Origin: Aphrophora alni
Taxonomy: Eukaryota; Arthropoda; Insecta; Hemiptera; Aphrophoridae
Direction: 5' to 3'
NCBI GenBank assembly: GCA_963513935.1
Contig: OY740769.1
Location: forward strand, 106,929,762 to 106,993,761
Length of the DNA: 64,000 nucleotides
Shown piece after piece: positions 54,501 through 64,000 of the stretch (positions within the stretch are counted from its first letter, which is position 1; the number at the start of each line of letters is the position of its first letter). Under the pieces are notes generated by a model. The model worked only from the letters and a program-made list of their open reading frames with translations, was not told where the DNA came from and made no database searches. The position numbers and the translations under genes were made by a program.

Positions 54501-57500
54501 AAATTTTAAAAAAGTGATCAGTTTTCAATTTGAGAAAATCATTTTTTAGATTATCTTTTTGTCTGTAGAATTTCATTTTGTACAATTATTTAATATGTAT
54601 TCACTGATGCTTGAATATTTTTTATTAAAAGAGTAAAATATTTATAAATAAACAAAATCCTTAAAAATATAACCTCAAAATTAGAAAACTTGCAAGTACA
54701 TAAATTAGTTTTACTGACCATTGAATTAGTTGGAAAATTTTAAAATGGAAATTTTGTTTATTCTTTTTAATTACCTCAATCTAGCTCCATTTATATACCT
54801 TGACGATCTCTATAAAAAATTTTAAATTGGCAAAAGAACAGTGAACAGATATAGAAAACTTGAAAAGGAAATTGCGGCCTCTCACATTAGCAATCTAGCT
54901 ACATACTTTTAATTTCAGATTATATTAAACCTACCATTCAATATTTTATTTATGTTCTTATCTACATTTTTTCTACAAGGCGATGTTGACCAAGAGGTAT
55001 TTCACCTTTAAACAACAAGGGGGGGGGGGAATTAAGAAGTTTTTTTTTCCGTTCTGGGCTGTGAAAGCCTCCTTCAGAGGCCTCACCGGCGTCGACCTAG
55101 AGATCTTTTGCCGCCCCAATTTCCTTCCTACACCCAATCAATAATACCTGTCATCCTTATGAAGGAACAGATACTACCAATAGGGTTATCTAGGATGGTT
55201 TCCATCTCTTTCCCCGGAGGGCCTAGAGAGTATAGCCTGTCTCGTCCTAACGTCTCACACTCTAAGAGAATGTGTTCTGCGGACTCTTCAGCCAAACCAC
55301 ATTTCCTGCAAGTATTGTCTGCAGCAATCCCTATCCTGTGTAGATGTTTTCTGAGGTGACAGTGGCTCATTAAGAGCCCAACCACCCACCTCATGTTATC
55401 CCTTCTGAGAGAGATGAGTTATTCAGCATGTTTTTGCTTGGTCTAAATAGCCTTTTTGCAAGTCTACTAGTAGTTGAATTCGTCCAGGCCCTATTCATCC
55501 CCTCCCGTATCCATGTCTCAACCGCAGCTCTGGCATGTCCATAGGAGATCCCGAACACCAGTTCCGGGCCCACGAAAGGGGATTCTGAACCTGACCTGGT
55601 TAATTCATCTGCTCTCTCATTACCATCAATACCTGAGTGGCCAGGAACCCAGCCCACAGTGACCGTGTTCATCTGACTAAGTTTTATCAATGATGAGATG
55701 CAGTCCCATACCTGCTTTGACTTTACTCTAGTCGTGTTTAGTGCCTTAATAGCAGCTTGACTGTCTGTGAAGATCAGAATGTTTTTACCTGTGTATTTCA
55801 TTCTTAGATTCACCTTGATACATTCAGAAATTGCACCTACTTCTGCTTGGAAAACAGTAGCATGCTTACCTAGGCGCAGTACGATGGAACTCTCTGGGTT
55901 GAGCCCATTTATGCCACCGCCCGTACCCGTCTCCGTTTTCGAGCCATCTGTGAACCAGACTATATCCTGCTCGTTATATAACCTCCTTCTAGACTCCCAT
56001 TCTTCCCTAGAGAAGATCTTCGTCTTGAAAGGCTTATCTAATGAAACATTAGGTATCATGTGATCTGAGGGCATGTCTAACACTTCCCTGTTGACCACTT
56101 GATTTATCCTGCAGTGACCGATTGCAGGTCATCTCTTTCTCCAGCAACCCGTTTGCTGTAGTCTGTATGCACTCATCATGGCCTGTCCCTGAATATAAAC
56201 CCCTAGGGGAGGGAGATCCAGTAGAGCATTCAAGGTAACTGTTGGTGAATTAAAAAGTTAAAGTTAGTTTAACTTTGAAAATAAATGAAAAGAACCTTAA
56301 CAATTGCCAATAAAATATCGATGTTTTACAATACTTTTGTTTTTACTGTAAATAATTTAATAATAATTAAGTTAAGAGTTTTTTCAACTCTTAATAGTAT
56401 AACATAATATAGCATAAACAATCACACACACCTGCTGTTGGAGGTCCAAGCACTGATCCAAATCCTTGGAAGATGATTACCATACCAGTGGCTGACGTTA
56501 ACTGGTTTAACCCCAACAAGTCAACAATAATAATACTTCTTACAGGTAAAAATATCCCTGGAAATTTATTATTTAATTAAATTATTTTAATTTGTCATTT
56601 AGAAATCATTACTGATGTAACTAAATTAAAATCTATTGTAATAAATATTTACCAACTGTAAAACCGTATGTAGTTATGCACACAGCATGGTATAACAGAT
56701 GCTCATCAAAAGTAAATGCAATTATAGACAGTCCAGCAGTGCAACATGAAATGATAAGAAAGGTAAGGGCACCAAAATTGGGAAAAACCATTAAAATTAT
56801 TCCGCTTAGTATTCTGCCAGATGCTACACCAAATCCACATAAACAGATCAGTAGTCTTTTGTTGTGACCAATTCCATAATGTCTTAACTTCTCTAAAAAA
56901 GGAAGAAGCGCTTAATTTTTTAAAATTAATAATATTATCTAAAATTATATTAATAATGGCTGTATCAGACAGAGAACTGTTGTTAATAAAATGGAGTGGG
57001 TTGGCATAAGACTCTGGAAGGATTTATTTACATATATTGTTATTTAAAAAAATGTATCCTGGCTATAAGAGACAGTAGTAGGGTAATATATAGGTTATTA
57101 CACAAAGGAAAGTAGGCTGGCTACACGAGTCTGTGGAAAGGTAATATATAGATTTTTAACAAAATAAAAATGGGCTGGTTGTATTATGAGAAAGATAGAA
57201 AGTGCTATAAAAGTTGTTTAAAAATGAAGTATATACATTATTACAAAAAGAAAGTGGGCTGACTCTACAAGACTTTAAAAGGCGCTAATATACCGTCTAA
57301 TATTTATGTTGTGTCCATAAAGTACCACGCCCCCCCTCTTATTTTTTTTATTAATGGATATAGACAGATTTGCTTTGGGGAAAGTTTAGAAAACCAAAGG
57401 AGGAGTTTTTGAAGTATCAAAATTTTCAACCCTTACCCCCAAAATGGGGTAGTTTGCGGGTGTCAAGAATTTTAAACAGCAACCCCTATTGAGTGATAAT

Positions 57501-60289
57501 TCATTTTAAAGGTCTTTTCAAAATAAGAATAATGGCGCAAACCAGAGGTCTCTACGTTCATCCTACCCAATATAGCGACCAATCGAATTGTGAATTTTAT
57601 GTTAATAATTAGATCGGAAATGTACAACAAGCTTTTGTGTCCAGAATCTATTTCTGCCAAAAAGTAAATGGTAGCCATTTCAAGAACTTAGTATGAGCTA
57701 AAAAACAAGGTAAGGCTCTTACCATCATTTTACCAACATAGAGCAGTTTGTAATATAATAAAAACAACGGGAGTTTGTAGGTTAACATTCACAATTCGAT
57801 TGGTCGCTATGTTGGGTAAGATGAACTTAGAGACCTCTGGTTTGCGCCATTATTCTTATTTTGAAAATACCTTTAAAATGAGGTATCACTCAATAGGGGT
57901 TGCTATTTAAAATTCTCGACTTACCCCCAAACTACCCCATTTTGGGGGTAAGGGTTGAAAATTTTGATACTTCAAAAAACTCCTCCTTTGGTTATCTAAA
58001 CTTTCCCCATAGCAAATCTGTCTATTTCCATTAATAAAAAAATAAGAGGGGGTGGGGCTTTTTGGACACATGGTATAGATAGTTACAAAAACAAAATATT
58101 AAACAGCAGGTAATAATAGATGCTAATTTGTTTTCTTAAGTAATATGAAAGCTCACAAAAATAAAGATTTATGAAACAATATTAAGACCTATGGGTTAGA
58201 CCATTGGATTTTGACCAAGGTTATGAAATTATGTATTTGAGAGCAAAATAATACCAAGAAAGATCTTTGGTCCAGTCTGTGAGAATGGTGTGTGGAGAAT
58301 CAAGACCAACTTGTCAAATACATATATATAAAGAACACAGTGGCGGCGACAGTAGGCCCGCAGAGCCTGCGGTGCGGGGGCCGCGAGCTGGGGGCCTGCG
58401 AGCCTTGACCGGGATTTTTCGGGAAATTTTACCGGAACCCGGACCCGCGACAGTCCCCCCATCATAACAATATTTTTATGAGTATTGTCAAGAAATTACT
58501 AAAATAAGGTAAAATGTCTTCAGAGAAGATTGTGCATCGTGCATCCAAAACGGCAATAACCATTATTTTTTAGAGAGCAGTATTTATTATTTAATGTCAT
58601 GATACGAAGTATGTGTATTGTTTACCGTTGGCCGATATGTAATGCAGCTATCGCGAATCGCGGAGACTCACCAGCGCCGGCCGGCGAAAAGATAAACATC
58701 TGGGAAAATATTATTGGGAGGGGGGCCCGATAAACAAACTTGCGGGGGGCCCGCGGGTTCTTATTGCCGCCACTGAGAACACAATATAGTGGTCCACATA
58801 AAGGTAATGATTGGGATGAATGGAGAGGACATATGGACAGTGAAGAGGGTTTACACAGTCAAGATAAGGGGAAGAATAATTAGCAAATTAGAATTTGTCA
58901 GATTAAGGTGTACAGTTGTAAATATTTAATCATTTTAGTAATCGATTACAGTTATCACTAAATATATGCTTGTGATAATTAGGGTAGCATTCAATTAAAC
59001 TTAATAAAATCATTGAACAGCTGTTTCAGACTCAACTGGCAATAAATAGTTGTAACTAAATTTTGAGGTAGAGGTGAATTTTTGTATGATAATTATGTAA
59101 TAATAAATTGATTTTTAAATTTTTATTATAATGATAATAAGAAATTTGTGTAATTGAAACACAAATATATGTAATCAAAGAGCCATTTCAAATAAAATAG
59201 TTATTTAGCTTGAATTATAATTAAAGCCAGTGATTAATGTCTGTGGTATGAGATGTGTACGTTAAAACTTTTAAAACCTAAAGTATCTCAAAGACAAATT
59301 ATTTGGAATCGGTTTTGAATATACTAATTGAAAGAACTTAATAGATAAATATTTCAATTTATTATCAAAATACATGAAATTGAGAAATTTAATTTATCTT
59401 TGTCATTGGATAACTTTTGTGTGTTCCCCATAGAAGGAATCACATGGAATGTGTTAAATTTTGTATTAATAAACATTGAGTATTTGCTTGAATTAAGGAT
59501 CCATCATTTTACTATTATTAATTTTTAAAAGAATTCTGAAAAGATTTTGAACATTATATTTTACAAATTCATTTTAGGCTAAGTTATCATATGTAAGTGC
59601 ATTATTATTCCAGGAGTATGTTTGTTATTTCAGGAGCGCCTCCAATTAGAGTCATGTTTTCTATTATGTTAAATTTCAATCAATGTATGTCTATGTATTT
59701 ACTTTCAGGAAAGATGGAGAAATACCTAAAAAATATTAATTTTGTGTCATTCTAAAACTATGGTTTGGTTTGTGATTTAAAGTACATTTTCCTAGGAACA
59801 ATGATCCCAAAAATTAGTCTAAGTGTCTGTGCTTATCACAGAATGGCACCCAACAAGTCATTAAATTCAAATAATTAAACATAAATTCATTCAAGCAAGT
59901 TAGAAAAGTTACAGAGATTTTCTCACTTCCCTAGTTCTTTATAATTTCCTTTGATGTTCTGTTTCAAATTAACTCCATCTTTAAAAACCAACCTTGCACT
60001 TCTCTATTATAATGCATAGTTAGTTTTTGAATATGATTTTACTTTAAAAAAATGTGACATCAATGGTAGGTTTAAATTAGGTAGATGAAACTAGGAATGT
60101 CAGTTCAAATAATTGCATTCAAAGTTAATAACTACTAAAATTCCACAGACATCATTTAAAAAATTCTGTATGCGTTTCTAAGGACTCTATATATAATATC
60201 TAAATATATTGGTTATTTCAATACCAATATATTATTTTTGTTACTATGTAATTGGGATTTTTACAAATAAAAATATACAAAACTTTTTA

Positions 60290-60325
<36 letters not shown>

Positions 60326-63300
60326 AAAATTTTACCTCCTGTGTATAAAAAAGGAACATGAAAAGCAAAGTAGACAAAAAATGCACTAAACGAAAAGCAT
60401 ACAAATGTTGGTGATTTTAGAAGTTTTATGTTAACTAGTGTTTTCAATCCTCGTGTTATTGCTTCTGGACATAAAAGACATTTACGGTTTACTTCTTCAG
60501 TAATATCTTTTTCTGTAGCAGGACGAGTGACATCGAGATGATACTCAATTTCCGTATCCTATAAAACAATTATATTAGTGTAAATAACGGGATATTTTTA
60601 CATTTAAACACAATACAAATTTTAAAAACCAATGTAAATTTACAAAAATATATTAGATAAAGTTTAAGAATTGGGGGTAACTTGATCTACATTTTTAGTG
60701 AATTTAATAAAAATAATAATAAATGTAGAAATATTGTGTATTTTAGGTCCCATAATGGAAGAAGTTAATGTTTTTAACATGGTTTGATTCTAACCACTTT
60801 CTCAACAGCTATTAGCAACCTCAGATATGTTGAACTTTTATCACAAATACAATTTTAGAATAATGTCCAATATTAATAGTAGTATTCATGCATTTATGAC
60901 TCAGAACTATTCTATATATTTGTTTATTTAAGAAATTATTATCATAATAATTTATAGCTTAATTGATGAAAAAGAACTGCAAAGAAACAGAAATTCAAAA
61001 TCTCCCAGAATATTTTTTTCTCCAAAACAATTCATTTGAAACTATTTATACACAATAAAATCTTTGATATTTTAAATCAAATTTCAGAGAAAGATTTCGT
61101 TATTTATATTTGTGTTTCAATTACACAAATTTTATATTATCATTATAATTTTAAAAATATTCATTTATTATTACATAATTACCATACAAAAATTCACCTC
61201 TACCTCAAAATTTAGTTACAATTATTGCCAGTTGAGTCTGAAACAGCTGTTCAATGATTTTATTAAGTTTAATTGAAAACATAATCAACGGCTACCCGAG
61301 TTATCACAAGCATATATTTAGTGATAACTGTAATCAATTACTAAAATGATTAAATATTTACACCTTAATCTAGACAAATTCTAATTTGCTAATTAAACTT
61401 AACTCAAGTTGCCAATATTCCATTCATAAATCTTTTACAACTGATAAAACTATTGACTGAGAGATTCTAAATTAGATAAATAAAATTTATGCCAAACTCT
61501 AAATTTGAATATTTTTTTGCAATAGAGAAGATAAATAGATAAATATTCAGTTACTAACTTTTTCAGTATATGTTCCTAGCCTCATTACACTACCACCATA
61601 CAAGACATCACTTCGGTACAGTGGTCTAGCTCCAGGGTTGTCTTGGTGTTTGAACATCTTCTTTATAATTGACTCTCTAGGTTTATAAACCATTTCTACT
61701 ATGCTAGATTTTTTTCCAGGTGTTCTTCGATATGGTACTTGTGAACCGATTGAGCGACCATGTTTTGAACTCGTCATTCGTTGGAAACGTTGTAACATCT
61801 CTTGTGGTGCATCCTCCAATGTTATACTTCTCCTAGCAAATAAATTTGAATTTAATTTATACAAAACAATAGTGTAATTAAGAAATTACTGATAGGGTTA
61901 TATTTTCCAGTAGAAATTAAATGAGAAATTTAGTGCTAATTATTTATTCAAAGTATTAATAGTAATAAAAATTGCAATTTTACCAATATAAGCTATCACA
62001 AAGTGTCAGAATTGAGTTTTCACCAATTATTTGTTATGGGGGAAAAGAACAGATATAGGATAGGAACCAAAATTTTGAGACATTTGTTGATTGCTCTTTT
62101 TAATGCTCTTTTTACATTTTTAGGAATTAAAACACTGTTTCAAAATCAAGCTTGGTGGCGCATAATTATACCACTTAGTAAAACAGTGAAAACAGCATGC
62201 AACCCTTGGCTGGATAGAGTTAGATATCCAGAATTTTTGATTATTTTTTTTATTGGGTATTAAAACAACCCTTGATAATGGTTTAAAAAGTCATCTACAG
62301 ATTGTAAATAATGGGAGTATAAGATACATTTTTTGTAAAAAAAAAACTTTGTATTTAAATAGATTGTAAAAAGTATTAGTAATATTAAGAATACATTATA
62401 GCCTGAACGAGAGCGATAGATCAGTTGTGCTTATGGCATCTCATCTTTAAAACAATCTTATGATTTTAATTAATCTCTTATAAATACACTGTTAATATCA
62501 TAATACGTTAAATTTACAATTGTTAAACTTTGAAATATTATTGAACTTCTTACCTGTAATGTTTACAGTGCATTTAATGTGTGCAATATTAATTGTGTTT
62601 TGTGTGCATTGTAGATTTATGCAGTACTTAAGATTTATTTTTATTATTTTGTATTATGATGTATTTTTTTCCCATAAGCAGTCAGATCTGTTATTATTTT
62701 GTTTGTATTTTAATTAGATTTACTAACTTTAGAAGATACCTATTTTATCTGCAATCATTTAACTATTATTGAAATCAAACGTGAAGAGTGTTAAACAAGC
62801 TTGTCATCAACTTTGACTTTGAATGCTTTCTGTTTGTCTATTTATGTTCACATCTCATGCTATTTTGAGTAGGCTAGATCTAAACCAATTTAAATGTAAA
62901 TGAATGATCAGACATTCATTATACCAGGGCATAAGTTAAATTTGTTGTCTAGGGTACCAAAAATATCCCTACAAATAACTAACTTATCATCATGACTAAT
63001 AATAGTATATTACAAATTATGTAATGAGGGAAATCTTTCTTTTTATTACCTGAAGTAAGGCAAAGTGCTCACTGAAAACATTAGTGGCATACATAAAAAA
63101 AGCAGAAAATTCTGGTAAGGTATTTGTTAGATAGCCCTTTAATCCCTTTGAATTAAGAGAATTTCCCTTTTTTATTTTTTAACTAAGATATTTTATCTCA
63201 TAAAATTATAATACAGGTTACTTTTTGAAACATCATCAACAAATTAGTTAACCAGCAAAAAAATCAAACTATTTAAATCATTTACGATATTTACCATATT

Positions 63301-63889
63301 TTTCTAATCGTTCTATTGAAAAAAAACTCAAATTTTAGTCACAATGTGATAATTTTAATTCTCCATGATAATTCTTTTTATCTCAATCCACTATTCCTAT
63401 CCTTGAACCTAGTTGACTGAATTTTCACTGTAGATATTTTACACGATCACCTGAAAAATATCAATTTATTCCTAATTCATGGCTATCTGCAAAATTATAT
63501 CTCAGTATTTGGGTAAGAACTTTTGGAAGTACGCATTCTTTAATATCAACACTTTATCATAGTATTTTTTATTCATTGAGAAATTTTTTAAAAGTTACAT
63601 ATTATTTTTAAAAAATTTTAAAATACATAATAAAGATCAATTTTAATATACCTGTTAGTCCCAGCAATAATAGTTGATAGTGTGGGATGTTTTGTCACTG
63701 AATTTGATAATGAGTCGTTATAGTGAGTTCTCATACTAGTATTACGTAAACTAGTGTTATCTATTGAACTCACAAATTGTTCATCCTGAGATTCATTCTC
63801 ATCTAATTCCAGAGTTCTTTTCATATGTACTTTTACAGGTTCAATTGGACGTAGAAAAATTGCCAAAATTAGAAACATCGATATAATGC
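48308..63889 (-). CDS. SLC16-type monocarboxylate transporter, 3' part, whole span of 6 exons
   Basis: The product is predicted to be a plasma-membrane proton-linked monocarboxylate transporter of the major facilitator superfamily, substrate unknown. Exons in gene order: 63889-63652, 61832-61559, 60558-60336, 56892-56653, 56557-56432, 48450-48308. All junctions are GT-AG and phases agree, giving 413 residues plus TGA. Visible parts are the TM6 end, a long polar TM6-TM7 loop with RPLYRSDVLYGGS (typical of insect MCT loops), TM7, TM8 with GRILSG, TM9-10, TM11 with LLGLNQLTSATG and FQGFGSVLGPPTA, and TM12. TM1-TM5 and the start codon lie right of the window. The last intron (8 kb) holds a Tigger and a non-LTR element. 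The gene converges on Sulf with about 10.6 kb between stop codons. Confidence 0.88.
49325..49563. mobile_element. Palindromic MITE, arms of about 115 bp
   Basis: The left arm from AATTTATATTATTGTGTATT pairs with a right arm ending AATACACAATAATATAAATT. The arms are almost perfect; the centre is AACCCATGAA ... TTCATGGGTT. It lies beside a TA run and the Tigger element, in the last transporter intron. High arm identity suggests a recent origin. Confidence 0.85.
49579..49605. repeat. (TA)n run at the Tigger insertion site
   Basis: TA run directly left of the Tigger terminus; its continuation lies right of the element at 51540-51580. Confidence 0.95.
49924..50619 (+). CDS. Tigger transposase, N-terminal part
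   Basis: It starts at ATG after a long leader. Residues about 5-55 are a psq/CENP-B-type helix-turn-helix (LTITQKLEMISKIENGASRK, YGIGETTVRDVL). Residues about 75-145 are the second CENP-B DNA-binding fold (LTEWLAQVRSEG, SSGWLHRFKKRHGIREIGLHG). The DDE domain begins with YNADESGLFWK, whose first Asp is the first catalytic residue. The frame then runs through the deletion junction near 50550 and reads a short wrong-frame tail to 50619. Full-length relatives are about 500 residues; this one cannot be active alone but may still bind DNA. Confidence 0.9.
   Translation: MAEKRKKVVLTITQKLEMISKIENGASRKQMCLNYGIGETTVRDVLKQKDKLLAFASMSDSASGMKKRKTMKTSTYNELDSALTEWLAQVRSEGTPVSGPIIATKAKIFFDLLGLEGNFDASSGWLHRFKKRHGIREIGLHGEKLSGDQEAADDFQRDFEEFVLSEDLSYEQIYNADESGLFWKCLPTRTLAFESEHKAAGHKSSKERIQACLNLLTGKFLHTFCPQMLLL
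50556..51260 (+). CDS. Tigger transposase, C-terminal part (+1 or +2 frame after deletion)
   Basis: It reads LKSSDGQIFAHFLPPNVTAL, then QPMDQGVIATMKRTYR with the third catalytic Asp, then the acidic C-terminal region (GGENVDEENIDEWL, LTDVEITNKAMG) of jerky-like Tiggers, ending TAA at 51258-51260. The LLLDNAPxH block with the second catalytic residue is missing. The first Met in this frame is internal (50628), so separate translation is doubtful; the start given is where homology begins. Confidence 0.85.
   Translation: MLKSSDGQIFAHFLPPNVTALIQPMDQGVIATMKRTYRTKLLLSKIEEGCDFKEFWKNYTILDSIYDIASAWDYVKPSTLVKSWRKLFPSIETNVNQTICEEKSEVMPTATLVDLLTSVPGGENVDEENIDEWLECDASVPGFERLTDVEITNKAMGLDENEEQSESSEDEAPARMTHETALQHVDGLLQYLEEQDDDAQLAEKLMLRKVQSRIKKRCFQSKKQKRVTDFFKKA
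51540..51580. repeat. (TA)n run right of the Tigger element
   Basis: TA repeats continue the run interrupted by the insertion. Confidence 0.9.
52090..53100. other. Possible third LTR-like sequence, no gene
   Basis: The block has the same style as the two LTR-like copies at 26.8 and 28.8 kb: repeated words such as GATGAGGTCTGATGCGATCA, runs with GTCAGGCG, and a late GAATCGACCACGTCAGCAGC. Collinear identity was not established by eye, so this is tentative. Confidence 0.3.
53691..53752. repeat. Tandem palindromic repeat, 24-bp unit
   Basis: About 2.5 copies of CTTCGATATTATTAATAATATCAAG-like units; GATATTATTAATAATATC is an 18-bp perfect palindrome. Confidence 0.9.
54322..54390. repeat. (GT)n microsatellite with GTAT interruptions
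   Basis: A run of GT units interrupted by TATGTAT blocks; open frames through it on both strands are artefacts. Confidence 0.95.
55128..55394 (-). pseudogene. C-terminal zinc-knuckle region of the non-LTR element
   Basis: It reads RWVVGLLMSHCHLRKHLHRI and CRKCGLAEESAEHILLEC, a C-x2-C-x8-H-x4-C-type finger found after RNase H in insect non-LTR polyproteins, and ends IDWV and a stop. A one-step frameshift separates it from the RNase H frame. Confidence 0.85.
55391..56098 (-). pseudogene. RNase H domain of the non-LTR element
   Basis: The catalytic set of type I RNase H is complete: D in WFTDGSK, E in FQAEVGAISECI, D in ILIFTDSQAAIKAL, and H and D in GWVPGHSGIDGNERADELT. Frames upstream and downstream are broken: a stop just before this frame, and a shift near 55392 after LNNSSLSEG. 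The family is Jockey/R1/I-like; the exact clade cannot be fixed from this part. Confidence 0.88.
56432..56557 (-). CDS. Transporter exon: TM11, LLGLNQLTSATG
   Basis: The acceptor is AAATTTCCAG and the donor GTGTGT. The reading VDLLGLNQLTSATGMVIIFQ then GSVLGPPTA is a close fit to the SLC16 signature (LGLxxLTxAxG ... FQGxxxxxGPPxAG). This is the strongest family evidence in the gene. Confidence 0.93.
56653..56892 (-). CDS. Transporter exon: TM8 to TM10
   Basis: The acceptor is CCTTTTTTTAG and the donor GTAAAT. It encodes RLLICLCGFGVASGRILSG, equivalent to the SLC16 TM8 motif GIxNTIGRxxSG, then two more hydrophobic spans. The join to the TM7 exon is in phase and gives the expected short extracellular link, so no exon appears to be missing. 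Confidence 0.87.
57313..58070. mobile_element. Fold-back element with arms of about 295 bp
   Basis: The left arm (57313-57610) and the right arm (57775-58070) are inverted copies with a few differences: TGTGTCCATAAAGTACCACG against inverse TGTGTCCAAAAAGCCCCACC, and internal exact stretches such as GACCAATCGAATTGTGAA. The loop is about 165 bp. It lies in the transporter intron. No transposase is present. Confidence 0.85.
58338..58775. mobile_element. GC-rich hAT-type MITE, about 438 bp
   Basis: The ends CAGTGGCGGCGACAGTAGGC and (inward from the right) CAGTGGCGGCAATAAGAACC share the first ten bases. The flanks share AGAACA, consistent with a hAT target duplication of about 8 bp (58330-58337 and 58776-58783; the exact offset is ambiguous). 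The inside is far richer in GC than the surroundings and has no transposase frame. Confidence 0.75.
58880..59170 (+). repeat. Inverted repeat, left arm, beside the TM7 exon
   Basis: It is the inverse of 61105-61400 over about 290 bp with scattered differences; shared stretches include CTGTTTCAGACTCAACTGGC and TGAGGTAGAGGTGAATTTTT. Confidence 0.88.
60293..60322. repeat. Poly-A tract beside the TM7 exon donor
   Basis: About 30 A in a row on the + strand, 14 nt past the donor of the transporter TM7 exon. Read on the - strand it is poly-T in the intron. Confidence 0.9.
60336..60558 (-). CDS. Transporter exon: TM7
   Basis: The acceptor is GTTTTATAG and the donor GTAAAA. It reads DTEIEYHLDVTRP, a CLLCPEA segment, and the hydrophobic TM7 span SPTFVCFSFSAFFVYFAFHV followed by PFLYTG. 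The exon sits between two inverted copies of a repeat of about 290 bp (58880-59170 and 61105-61400), and a poly-T run on the - strand begins just past its donor. Confidence 0.88.
61105..61400 (-). repeat. Inverted repeat, right arm, beside the TM7 exon
   Basis: It pairs with 58880-59170. The two arms enclose about 1.9 kb that contains one coding exon of the transporter. Confidence 0.88.
61559..61832 (-). CDS. Transporter exon: TM6-TM7 cytoplasmic loop
   Basis: The acceptor is TTATTTGCTAG and the donor GTTAGT. It encodes a basic Ser-rich loop ending PGARPLYRSDVLYGGSVMR, matching the conserved RPLYRxDxxYxGS of insect monocarboxylate transporters just before TM7. An upstream in-frame Met lies in the intron and is not used. 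Confidence 0.87.
61900..63640. other. Transporter intron, no element recognised
   Basis: AT-rich intron between the TM6 and loop exons. An 86-codon + strand frame at 62003-62263 has no recognisable domain and is probably chance. Confidence 0.5.
63652..63889 (-). CDS. Transporter exon: TM6 end and loop start
   Basis: On the - strand the acceptor is TTTGTTTGCAG and the donor GTATAT. It reads GIISMFLILAIFLRPIEP, the end of TM6 with the LRP motif seen at this point in SLC16 proteins, then an acidic and polar loop (ELDENESQDEQF). It is the most upstream exon visible. Confidence 0.85.
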
Positions 63890-64000
63890 CTGCAAACAAA
63901 TATTACAATAATTTTACATTGGTAATTATTAATAGAAATGTATTAAACACTATGTAATAATGGTTCCCAAATTTTTTTCGGTTCATGGAACACTTCTATT

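Larger units (their letters stand above)
54955..56255 (-). mobile_element. 5'-truncated non-LTR retrotransposon (RNase H-bearing)
   Basis: On the - strand from about 56255 the reading LNALLDLPPLGVYIQGQAMM continues as the post-RT linker of insect non-LTR elements. It is followed by an RNase H domain and a C-terminal zinc knuckle. Reverse transcriptase and upstream parts are missing. The 3' region below 55128 contains an A-rich run (about 55040) and then a tail (54955-55020) shared with the dispersed repeats at 17.6 and 24.1 kb. It lies in the last transporter intron, same strand. Confidence 0.85.

Noticed and set aside
56893..60335. A missing transporter exon between TM7 and TM8
   Set aside because: At first the join looked too short, but the 56653-56892 exon itself contains the TM8 motif GRILSG and the phases agree, so no extra exon is needed.
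62003..62263. 86-codon + strand frame in a transporter intron
   Set aside because: No family recognised; antisense to the gene and likely chance.

Overview
The window is AT-rich animal DNA with GT-AG introns, long (TA)n runs and dense transposon debris. Gene structure and element types (Tigger/pogo, piggyBac, Merlin, hAT, mariner, insect-type non-LTR) point to an insect; I cannot name the order or species with confidence. Two host genes are supported, both incomplete at a window edge and arranged tail to tail.

Gene 1 (+ strand, about 4183-37693) is the 3' part of a SULF/Sulf1 heparan-sulfate 6-O-endosulfatase. Thirteen exons join in one unbroken frame of 842 residues plus a stop. They cover the end of the sulfatase catalytic domain, the long basic hydrophilic domain with a furin-type RQKR site, and the Cys-rich C-terminal domain. 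The exons for the signal peptide and active site lie left of the window.

Gene 2 (- strand, about 63889-48308) is the 3' part of an SLC16-type monocarboxylate transporter. Six exons join in frame (413 residues plus stop) and cover TM6 to TM12, including the long TM6-TM7 cytoplasmic loop and the GRILSG and LTSATG motifs. Its first exons lie right of the window.

The rest is introns and intergenic DNA. By region: 1-4180, AT-rich DNA with one transposase relic; 7776-8642, a composite of three tRNA-like units flanked by a 12-bp direct repeat; about 8900-10825, a decayed ZBED-type hAT; 16543-17153 and 20579-21684, piggyBac-type elements; 25.1-30.2 kb, a nest (mariner, piggyBac inside it, LTR inside that, a second LTR beside it); 30.7-32.9 kb, a pogo-like end and a decayed hAT; 38022-38732, a Merlin element with 8-bp target duplication; 40081-40842, a hAT derivative with 8-bp target duplication; 44-45.3 kb, a mariner relic; 49.3-51.5 kb, a palindromic MITE beside a young internally deleted Tigger; 55-56.3 kb, a 5'-truncated non-LTR element; 57.3-61.4 kb, fold-back and hAT MITEs plus a pair of inverted repeats around a transporter exon.

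I did not find a new multi-gene system. The most unusual structures are the tRNA-like composite, the Merlin relic, the three-level transposon nest, and the inverted repeats around the transporter TM7 exon.
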